A DNA stretch of 64,000 bases, taken from positions 682,001 to 746,000 of the forward strand of contig JAEBUN010000001.1 in assembly GCA_023014365.1 (NCBI GenBank). Reading direction: 5' to 3'. The position numbers and the translations under genes were made by a program. This stretch comes from Lepiota brunneoincarnata (taxonomy: Eukaryota > Basidiomycota > Agaricomycetes > Agaricales > Agaricaceae). Positions 53,608 through 62,577 of the stretch are shown piece after piece; the stretch's first letter is position 1, and each line of letters begins with the position of its first letter. Under the pieces are notes generated by a model. That model saw only the letters and a list, made by a program, of their open reading frames with translations. It searched no databases and was not told where the DNA came from.

Positions 53608-55611
53608 GACAAACACCAAAAGACTTGGACACTGGCCCGCCTTTCACCTGCAAAGCAGAAAAAGGTTCAAGCAAAGACCGTAAAGTCACCCAACACGTCC
53701 TTCGAGAACAGTCTCAGGAAGGTCGACCCCCCAAAACAGAGAACTACTCGGAATTCCAATCGTCCAGAAGGTTCTGAAGGCCTCATCGCCGCTAGTACCT
53801 CTCGAAAGCAAAAAGATCCCGTTAACTCTTTAGCTGTGAACACAGCAAGTGGTTCAGCGGTTGCAGTATCGAGAGAAGTCGCACCGTCAACCTCTACTGT
53901 TCCCAGAATTACTATAAGGCTTCCAGCCTCAGCTCGCAACATAGCGCATATTCTGCACACCGAAAGCCAGGACGGTCAGACTGTTCCTACGCTAAGCTTA
54001 GCGTTTACAAACCAAAACTCGTTTCATACGAACCCTCCTGGTGCCTCTACGGTACCACAGATATCACAGTCAACTCCGACTGTACAGACAAACCAAACCA
54101 TGCCGTCTACGATGACTACAGCTAGTAAAATGGGACACGAGTGTATGCCAATTCCCTTTAGCAATAATGCTCCCAGATGGGATGCATCAAAACCACAGAC
54201 ATTGAGAAATTATCTCTGGATGCTTGAACGGCTCTTCACAATAATGAAGACGACGGATGATGCAGAAAGGATAAATTGGGCAGTGTCATATGTGGACCAG
54301 GATATCTGTGAAGAGTGGATGAGTTTTGCAGAGTTCCCAGCAGGAAGCTGGACAGGCTTCGTGGAGAGATTGAAGAAAGAGTATCCTGAGACTGTGGCAG
54401 CCGAGCAGGGCTCAGTGCGACGATTGAGGGAACTCTGCGCAGAGAGTAGAGGCATTGCGATGAATGAGGAGCATAAAGTCTTGGACTTTAAAAGGCAATT
54501 CATTCTCGAAGCAGAGAAGTGTCTGAAGTCGCCAGTGGTAGTCTCGAACCGAGAACTAGTCAAGTTATTTACAAGCACACTGGACTTGGTGTTCCAGGAT
54601 GTACTCAATGTGAGATTAGCGATCACCAGGGCGCGTAGAACCACAAGTGATGGGTCGGCACTGACTGCGAAGGATTTACGCGAAGAGGACCCCTATGATT
54701 GGAGGATCGTCGTGGATAAAGCCATTGAAATTTCGATTGGCAAAACACTTATGCGATCCCTTCATCAGGATTTGAGGCCGGTAAACTCGGCATCGATGAG
54801 CCATCCACCCGTGACGTCCGGAACAGGGACTTATGACCCGGTAGTAAAGCGAGAGCTGCAAAGCTTAAAGCAGAAATTTCAGGATGAAGTCTCACAGATG
54901 GCAGGTGGCCTTGCTGAGCTTAAGAACCTCATGAATATCCAGGGGCATACCTTAAAATCATACTTAGAGAGCTTGGTGAAAGACGGACATAATCATGCCG
55001 GTTATAATCATGCTCAGAGGAATACCGGAAGTGGGTCAGCAGGGTCGCTTTCCGACTGCAAGTGTTTCTACTGCTGGTTATTAGGGCATAGTTGGTTATT
55101 CTGCCCGGACATGGAGGCGGATAAGCAAGCTGGCCGAATTAGAGTCGAAGGGAACAAAATATATATGGGAGATGGCTTGAGTATCCCTCGAGGAGAAGGG
55201 CCTATTAAAGAGAAAGTGGCAAAGTACTATGTGACAAAGGGACAACTCTTCATTCAGATACCAGAACTGCCGGAGGTTGAGCCTGAGTTACCGCAAGTGC
55301 CAACGTCAGCGGTGTTTGCACAGAGAGCGTTCCCGAGGTCAGAAAACCAAAGGTCACCAGCGGAAGAAGAAGTCCGCCGTCTGAAGCAGTGCATGGAAAT
55401 GTTGGAGACAGCTGCCATCCACGCCGGGAGTGCCCCAAAGGTTAAGCTTATGACCAGGAAGGAGGATAACATCGAAATACAGTCTTTGGCCGAGCAATTG
55501 GCCCAGATACAGGCTAAGCTTAGCAGTTTGACAGATGGTACGCCCTCGGCAAGCCAGTATTTGGACACCAGAAGTGGTGCAAAGACTAGGAACTCAGAGT
55601 CGGGTTTCTAA
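53608..55611 (+). CDS. gag: Gypsy-3 gag polyprotein
   Basis: A 668-codon open frame without stops. There is no AUG before about residue 165 (TMPSTM...), as in Gypsy-1, so the start is unclear. The capsid domain (SKPQTLRNYLWMLERLFTI, WAVSYVDQDICEEW, LKKEYPETVAAEQGSVRRL) spans roughly residues 190-330. A coiled segment reads AELKNLMNIQGHTLKSYLES. The CCHC knuckle is C-x2-C-x4-H-x4-C (CFYCWLLGHSWLFC, about 55064-55105). It ends GF-TAA at 55609-55611, directly after the slippery GGGTTTC. CTAAGCTTAG occurs in frame at 53992 and 55514. Confidence 0.9.
   Translation, partial: DKHQKTWTLARLSPAKQKKVQAKTVKSPNTSFENSLRKVDPPKQRTTRNSNRPEGSEGLIAASTSRKQKDPVNSLAVNTASGSAVAVSREVAPSTSTVPRITIRLPASARNIAHILHTESQDGQTVPTLSLAFTNQNSFHTNPPGASTVPQISQSTPTVQTNQTMPSTMTTASKMGHECMPIPFSNNAPRWDASKPQTLRNYLWMLERLFTIMKTTDDAERINWAVSYVDQDICEEWMSFAEFPAGSWTGFVERLKKEYPETVAAEQGSVRRLRELCAESRGIAMNEEHKVLDFKRQFILEAEKCLKSPVVVSNRELVKLFTSTLDLVFQDVLNVRLAITRARRTTSDGSALTAKDLREEDPYDWRIVVDKAIEISIGKTLMRSLHQDLRPVNSASMSHPPVTSGTGTYDPVVKRELQSLKQKFQDEVSQMAGGLAELKNLMNIQGHTLKSYLESLVKDGHNHAGYNHAQRNTGSGSAGSLSDCKCFYCWLLGHSWLFCPDMEADKQAGRIRVEGNKIYMGDGLSIPRGEGPIKEKVAKYYVTKGQLFIQIPELPEVEPELPQVPTSAVFAQRAFPRSENQRSPAEEEVRRLKQCMEMLETAAIHAGSAPKVKLMTRKEDNIEIQSLAEQLAQIQAKLSSLTDGTPSASQYLDTRSGAKTRNSESGF
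55602..55608 (+). promoter_or_regulatory. Predicted -1 frameshift site, gag to protease (Gypsy-3)
   Basis: TCG-GGT-TTC-TAA gives the heptamer G-GGT-TTC next to the gag stop. The -1 frame continues FLKGSRKEPALKKKVAFAR into the protease ORF. The site is conserved in Gypsy-1 and Gypsy-2. Confidence 0.72.
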
Positions 55612-56720
55612 AGGGTTCGAGGAAGGAGCCGGCTCTGAAGAAGAAGGTCGCCTTCGCCAGAGGACAGACTCCTGAGGACGCATCGGATTCCGAGTGATCA
55701 GAAGAATCAGAAAATGAGGAAATAGGGCAGATAACGGAGAAACCAATGCGTGCCGCAGCAGGAGAATTACCATATAAGGATGTGAAACCACTGCGCCCGG
55801 TCATTGAGGTACCACCGCTGCCTGTCAGAAGGATGGAATCATCCAAGAAAGAGCCTGCGTATAAGCACCAGGCCCCTATAGAGAGGAATGTCGATGTTGA
55901 GGAAGTACTCAGCAGGGTACTGAAGCGAGAAGCCTCAGTATCGCATGGAGAACTCTTGGCATTGTCACCAATATACAGGAATGCTTATAGAGAGCACATT
56001 ATGAGAAAACGGGTACCCACGAGTCAAAGCTTAATAGCAGGAGTAGGGCCTGGGGACGATGATACAGAAGATATAGAGATTAATAGTGGGCCAGTACAAG
56101 TCATGATAACGGAGCTAGCAGACGGTCCTCGGAAGTATGATACGGTGCTCCGAGAAGGCTCGGCAACCCAAGCCTGGGTAGCTCAGGATCCAATCATGCA
56201 GTACTTGGAGTTGCTACCCTGAAGAGACAGGGGACGACAAGTGTTTATTGCGAAAGAATGCGAGCCGTTGAGAGTAGTGCCAACTCTGATAAATGGGATT
56301 TGGCAGGAAGAGGCCTTGCTAGATAGCGGGTCACAGATCATCTCCATGAGTCAGGAAGCAGCGATTGCATGTCAAGTTTCTTGGGACCCAGATACTACAA
56401 TAAATTTGCAGAGTGCGAATGGGCAGGTTGAAAAGACTTGTGGATTGGCAAAGAACGTAGGCTTTACCTGCGGGGGAGTCACAATCTATTTGCAAGTTCA
56501 CATCGTTCGTAGCCCCACGTATCGAGTACTCCTGGGACAACCCTTTGATGTAATGACGGCTAGCGAAGTCAGGAATAGCGCCAGTGGCGAGCAAACCTTG
56601 GTTATTACGGACCCAAATACCAGAGAAAGGGCTGTGTTACCAACTTATGCTCGAGGAGAGTGTAATCCTCCTAAGCTTAGGGAAAACAGTCAAAATTTTC
56701 AAGAAACCTCGATGAGTTGA
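55608..56720 (+). pseudogene. Gypsy-3 protease ORF, two nonsense codons
   Basis: A -1-frame ORF with linker LPYKDVKPLRPVIEVPPLP and LLALSPIYRNAYREH, then the aspartic protease with an intact Asp-Ser-Gly in ALLDSGSQIISMSQ (about 56312-56350) and YRVLLGQPFDVMTAS. TGA codons lie at 55695-55697 and 56220-56222; the second aligns with Arg (CGA) in Gypsy-2. It ends at TGA 56718-56720, overlapping the start of pol in the -1 phase. Confidence 0.85.
56693..56699 (+). promoter_or_regulatory. Predicted -1 frameshift site, protease to pol (Gypsy-3)
   Basis: CAA-AAT-TTT contains the heptamer A-AAT-TTT in the protease phase, 18 bases before its stop. Slippage gives SRNLDELTEGQGEVAC, which runs into pol. 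The identical heptamer is found at the equivalent place in Gypsy-1 and Gypsy-2. Confidence 0.72.
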
Positions 56721-59700
56721 CTGAGGGACAAGGAGAGGTGGCTTGTATAATAGACTATGATGATGAGAAGGGCCCTGTCGTCGCACAAACACTAAGCTTA
56801 GCAAAAGGAAGCTTCTCAGAGGCCGAGCTACAGCTAATGTTCATTGACCGAGTCATACACAATGAGGACTGTCCACAAGAAGATAAAGCGACGGCGTTAT
56901 TGTGCCTAGGACGCATAGCCAACGCGCAGGGCACAGAGGACCAGGGAATAACTGTCTTCGAAACAGAAGAAGATGACGAAGATACGGTACAATGCCTGGC
57001 TGGGAAGAAATATAAACCAGTAGCCTTAAAAGTGAGGCCAGTGTTGGGTGATCTACCGGAGAGATTCAGGATAAAATGAGAAATAAAAGGGGACCCACTG
57101 GCAGAAATGCCTGAGCTTAGCGTGCATCCTCCAGAGTTTGTCCCGACAGGCAGATATACAGAGGAGCATAAGCTTAAGCTGGACGAAGCCCATGCAGGGG
57201 ATTTCTTGTGGCCAGAGGAAAGAAAGCTGATGCACCACATCATGATGCTTCAAGAAAAGGCATTCGCCTGGACAGATGAGGAAAAGGGATGTTTTAGGGA
57301 AGATTTCTTCCTGCCAATCGAGATACCGACAGTAGAACATACTCCGTGGGTTGAGAAGCCCATTCCGATTCCACCAGTGATCTATGATGAAGTTTGTGCC
57401 ATCATAAAAAGAAAGATTAGTGCTGGTGTATACAAGCCATTGAACTCATCCTATAGATCCAGATGGTTCTGTGTGGTGAAGAAAGATGGGAAAAGTTTGA
57501 GACTGGTACACAGCTTGGAACCGCTGAACAAAGTGATGATAGCGCATTCAGGACTGCCGCCAGCAACGGAAGATTTGGCAATGCACTTCGCAGGCAGAGC
57601 TTGCGGAGGCATTCTGGATCTATATGTTGGCTATGACGAACGACTGTTAGCTGAGTCGTCTCAGGACCTAACAACGTTCCAGACACCTTTTGGAGCGCTA
57701 CGCTTAGTGACATTACCCATGGAATGGACCAATTCAGTGCCTATATTTCATGAGGATGTAACAGCGATCCTGGCCAGTGAGATACCAGAATACACGATGC
57801 TGTACATAGATGATGTACCTATCAGAGGACCCAAAACTAGATATGAGTTGCCAGATGGCACGGAAGAGACACTGAAAGAAAACCCAGGGATCCGGCGATT
57901 TGTATGGGAACACATGCAGACAGTCAATAGGATTCTACAGAGGATGAAATACGTAGGAGGAACCTTCACTGGGCCCAAGACAACTATCTGCGCTGATGAA
58001 ATCACCGTAGTGGGTTTTGAATGCTCTTATAAAGGACGGTTGCCTGCCACAGACACCATTGGGAAGATAATAAGATGGGGGGATTGCGAGAATGTTTCTG
58101 AGCTAAGGGGTTTTCTAGGAACAGCTACATGCTGCAGGAATCATATCCCGAAGTTCATAGCCATTGCTGCACCTCTATACGAAAAGCTTAAGAAGGGGCA
58201 AGAGTTTGAATGGGGAGAAAATGAATGGAAAGCACAGCAGGAGCTGAAAGAAGCGATTCAACGCTGTTTCCCAACCAGGAACCCCGAATTCTCGAGTAAA
58301 CAACCCATAGTAGTAGCCGTGGATACCTCATGGAGGGCGGTGGGATACTACATATATCAGCGAGATGGAGAAGACGCTAAGCTTATACATTATGCGAAGT
58401 TTGGGTCAATATTATTGGACGAGAGACAGCAGAGGTATTCTCAGCCCAAGCGAGAGCTATGCGGCTTAAGAATGGTGCTGGAACAGGAGAAATATTTATT
58501 GTGGGGATCGAGAAATCTAGTAGTGGAAACAGATGCGAAGTTTCTCTTTGGGATGTTAAACAACCCAGGAAAACTCCCAAACACTACTGTAAACCATTGG
58601 GTAGACTTCATTAGATCGTTCCACTTCACGCTAGTACACAAAGAAGGAAAGACATTTGGGCCGGATGGACTGTCCAGACGACATTACTATCCCAGTGATG
58701 AGACAGCCCGTCGTTTCGACGACGGATCCAAGGACGAGGGAGAGGAGTTCAAGTTGATCAAAGAAGATCCGGGGGCTGCAGATCCATTACCCTTGGAAGC
58801 CTTCTCTGATGAGATCGACAGTCGCTCTGGCTTCTACCAGGGTCTGGTGCGTGATGTGTATGATTTTGAGTATGAGCTGGATCAAGCTCGGGAAGAGTAC
58901 TTGGATGAACAACAGGCTAAGCTTAGGGTTATAGAAGACCCAGCCTGTCCAGAAAACCATCGACAAGTACTAAGCTTAATGACGGATGTCAGGCTAGTGC
59001 CAGATTTCGAAGAGGAAAAGTTGACCAAGATAGAGGAAGCATATGATGAGTCGCACAGGACAGATACAGCGTGAATACAGGACAAAAGAATACCCAAAGT
59101 CAGGGAATACCTGAAAACAGGGGGCAGTAGCGCAGCTGAAGGCTTGGATGAGCCAGATCTGCGTAAGCTTAAGCATATGGTGGAGCATTTCTTCTTGGAC
59201 GAAGAGGGGAGACTGTATAGGATGAGCCCTAGCGGTCAGCATCAGCTAGTAGTGGATAAGGAGCAACGTATGTATATGTTGTGAGCCAGCCACAACTTCC
59301 TAGGACACAGGGGAATATACGCAACCACTAAGCTTATAACGCAGAGGTTCTGGTGGCCGGAAGTTGAAGGAGACATAGCTTGGTATGTGCAATCGTGCCA
59401 TCTATGCCAGCAACGGCAAAAGGCGATCATCGAGACGCCGCCAATAGTAACGCCCACGCCATCGATATTCCAAGTGCTACATGTGGACACACTACATATG
59501 ATGCCAAGTTCTAATGGGTGTAGTTATATTGTGCATGGAAGGTGTGGACTGTCATCCTGGATGGAGGCAAAAGCGTTGAGAAAAGAGAACGCCAGTTTGA
59601 TTGCGCAGTGGTTATTTGAAGATATCATTTGCCGATGGGGCTGTATAGTGAAGATTGTCACGGACAACGGTTCTCCATTTAAGAAAGCTGTCCGATGGCT

Positions 59701-60466
59701 GGAAGAAAAATATGGGATAAAAGGAGTAACAATATCTCCTTACAATTCCAAAGCGAACGGGATTATTGAAAGAGCCCACTGGGATGTGCAGCAAATGTTG
59801 TACAAAGCTACAGATGGAGATGTCAAAAAGTGGTATTGGCACCTACCACACGTTATGTGGGCAGATCGGATAACCATTAGAAAAGGAATGGGGTGTTCCC
59901 CATACTTTCTGGTAACCGGAGCACACCTGACGCTACCTCTGGATGTCAAAGAGGCCACTTGGCTAGTACAACTACCAAATAAGTACTTAACCACGGCCGA
60001 GTTGATAGGATACCGAGCTCAGGCTTTGGCAAAACATGTTCGGCATGTTGAGGAGGTGCGTCAGCGTGTTTCAGACACTAAGCTTAGCAAGGCTTGGGAG
60101 ATGGAACGACAAGCAGCGCATAAGATAAAAGATTATCGCTTCGGCCCGGGAGATTTAGTATTAGTGAGAAACACAGCTATAGAGAGCTCAGCCGACAGGA
60201 AGATGAAACCCAGGTATCTAGGACCCATGGTGGTCATATCTAGATCAAAGGGAGGATCATATATCCTGGCAGAGTTGGATGGCTCTGTATGGCAGAATAA
60301 AGTGGCGGCATTCAGAGTAATTCCCTACTTAGCCAGAAAACATATGCCGTTGCCGCTGGAGTTACAAGAGTTGATAGATCTGTCACCAGAGGGACTGAAG
60401 ACCCTGGAGGAGACTACTGAGGATGAGCCTAGTGACAGATGGGAGCCAGAAGAGTTGGAGGGATAG
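56699..60466 (+). pseudogene. pol: Gypsy-3 pol, near-complete with three nonsense codons
   Basis: The frame is intact in length, with reverse transcriptase FQTPFGALRLVTLPMEW and YIDD at 57802-57813, RNase H VDTSWRAVGYYIYQRDG and VETDAKFLFGML, an acidic linker (DDGSKDEGEEF), integrase zinc site ([10 protein letters not shown] and CHLC), DDE residues in [15 protein letters not shown] and NGIIERAH, and a GPY-type [10 protein letters not shown] block. TGA codons lie at 57077-57079, 59072-59074 and 59282-59284, in places where sister copies have Gly, Gln and (at the last) Arg in Gypsy-1. It is recently inactivated. It ends 78 bp from the stop codon of antisense gene B. Confidence 0.92.
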
Positions 60467-60544
60467 AAAAAAAACCTGATATTGTGGACAGAACTATCTA
60501 CTTATCGAAGGAAAACTATCCTAGGGACTGTAAAAGCGTTAAGC

Positions 60545-61891
60545 TTAAACGGGGGAGGGCTTGTTCAAGTCGGAAAGGTTGCGCAAAAGACTTTTGAGAC
60601 GGATGCGCTCTTGAATAAGGAATTGGAACCTCTTTAAGTTAGCTTCGAGCGAGGGAATAGCCTCGATGAAGTCCCGGCTGAGCGAATTGAGGTCGCATTT
60701 GACAGACCAAGCATCGTCACTGTGAGATTCGGACTCATACTTGTCGCGAGAGTAAGACAGGAGGTTTTGGAGTTCCTGGAGCAAACGAGCTGCCCGGAAC
60801 AAGTGTCAGAACCACTAAGCTTAGCGAACAGAAGTGAGAAATTGCCCACCAGATAAGCCTGTGAAGGTGCGCTCATCGGAAGCAGACTCGGTACGGGCAC
60901 ACTTGGCAGTATTGGCGTTGGCTTTGGCTAGAACCTGTTCAGCCCAGGCATAACAGCAGTGTTTAGTGTTCATATTGGGAACTTGACAATAGGGAAGAAG
61001 ACGGACAGTGCCTTTAGACGAGGAGGACTTTTTGACGGCCTCCTAGTGAAGGATGAAGTCAGAATCAGTGGTTAGGGGGAGTGGAGCTGGCGCACCACGT
61101 CGGAGGTAGACAAACGACGCTTGCGATAAGGCAAGACTACACAAACCTCTTCGGCGATAGCTTGAGAGACCTCCTCATCGACCATCATGTCCTGGAGATG
61201 AGTGATTATCTCAGCCAATGTAATAGGTTGAGAAGCAGCTATATTACTGTGTCAGCACCAGTTGCTCGGGAGTTGGAAGCACTGGTCATACTCTCAGCAA
61301 GCTTGGTATCGGTGTCTACCACAACAGCAGCAGAGACAGGGGCCTTGCAACCTTTGTGAGGCTAAGCTTATACATGAGGAGACGATTGGAGCCAAAAGAA
61401 CGCTAAGCTTACGCATTTGGGGACAGCAGAGCCTTCGGCAACGTTGGAGGAAGTAGAGCCAGTCGTGGATGATGGGTTCTGAGCCTCTTCGGTCCTGGAT
61501 TTGTGGGATTCTTCAGAACAAATGCGATTAATGCGGCTACAGCATTCAGAGAGCGCCTTATAGATCGCGGGCATCTCATAAGATGAATGGTAGTTGTTTT
61601 GGTAAATTTTGTAGAGCTTGCGGATACGGAAGACGTAGTCCTGGTTGACATGAAGCTTGATAGCCTCATTATCCTCCGATAACGCTTCAATATAAGCAGA
61701 CTAGAAATGATTTAGAAACGGCGAGAGAAGCATGGAAAGAGTAGACATACCCCAGGGGCGTCGAACGCAAGGAGAGCCTTCTCGATGAGGGGACGAGCGA
61801 CTTGGCCATTTTGCAGGTGCTGAAGACGACCTTTGGCGTTGCTGATGAGATCGTCGAGCTTGACCTGGAGATGGGGGATAGAAGAAGCCAT
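60545..61891 (-). CDS. Antisense accessory gene B of Gypsy-3, six exons, 341 residues
   Basis: Exons 61891-61751, 61700-61413, 61361-61248, 61191-61147, 61042-60850 and 60789-60545 join in frame (1026 bases, no stop). All introns are GT..AG. The protein starts MASSIPHLQVKLDDLISNAK. A predicted helical part follows (HVNQDYVFRIRKLYKIYQNN, ALSECCSRINRICSEES), then a Ser/Thr linker, then TVRLLPYCQVPNMNTKH with CCYAWAEQVLAKANAN, and a helical C-terminus ending RLKSLLRNLSDLNKPSPV. The family is unknown. The gene lies tail-to-tail with pol and has its own TATA box. Orthologues sit at the same place in Gypsy-2 (decayed) and, diverged, in Gypsy-1. Intron 2 begins GTAAGCTTAG and ends TAAGCTTAG. Confidence 0.82.
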
Positions 61892-61934
61892 TTTCTTGCG
61901 AAGGGTGTCTGCTAGAATGAGGTGTCGCTCCCTC

Positions 61935-61943
61935 GCTTTTATA
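61935..61943 (-). promoter_or_regulatory. TATA box of antisense gene B (Gypsy-3)
   Basis: TATAAAAGC on the minus strand lies about 45 bases before the ATG at 61891. Position and sequence are conserved in the Gypsy-2 copy. Confidence 0.6.
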
Positions 61944-62577
61944 AGAAAAGGCTGTAGGCAGTGATGACGAATCATAACGAGTGGATGAAGAGCACCCTCC
62001 ACCCTAAGCTTATGACCTGAGGGGCCTAGGAAACCTGTAATCTTGAGTAGCCAGCCTTCAACAGACTTGCTGAACCACAGTTGCCTTATTAGGTAACATG
62101 TCGCCAGGGTCTCGCAGTTATCAGTGTGCACAGGGATTCTGATGGAACGGTGAGGGCACCGAGTTCAATTTGGCTAGGGGGAGATGGGCCCCAAGTGGTG
62201 CAAGTGGCGCTTCAGTTTTGTTTGATGCAACCTTTTTCGCGGCGAACACTGTGTACAGGCTGGTTCGGGTCCGGGCTTGTAAGAAAACCAGAACAGATGA
62301 CCGGGTCACTACGCGTTGTGGGTCACAGTGTGCTGAGATGTCAATAAACATCACTGATAGATCAGAGAGGCATATAATGAGTATATAAGTGACTGGCAAC
62401 CTAAACTAGCTTAGGAGTCTCCCAGGAGGTCTTTAGCTTAGCTTTAGGAGATGACAAGAAAGTCAGAAACAGTTTAGCTTAACTCAGTAGGAGACAAGGA
62501 ACAACAAGATGACTATTGGGATGTATATACATGACAAGATTATATACTACATCCAAGAAGTAAACTAGGTGCAGAGA
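61944..62577. other. Spacer between antisense genes A and B
   Basis: No convincing exon, although short open runs exist. The sequence is alignable with 20779-21335 of the Gypsy-2 copy, with CpG in Gypsy-3 replaced by TpG or CpA there. It probably holds the gene A terminator and gene B promoter. TAAGCTTA occurs at about 62005. Confidence 0.5.

Noticed and set aside
53836..53838. Start codon of Gypsy-3 gag
   Set aside because: The codon is GTG and the frame is open 76 codons further upstream; not a supported start.
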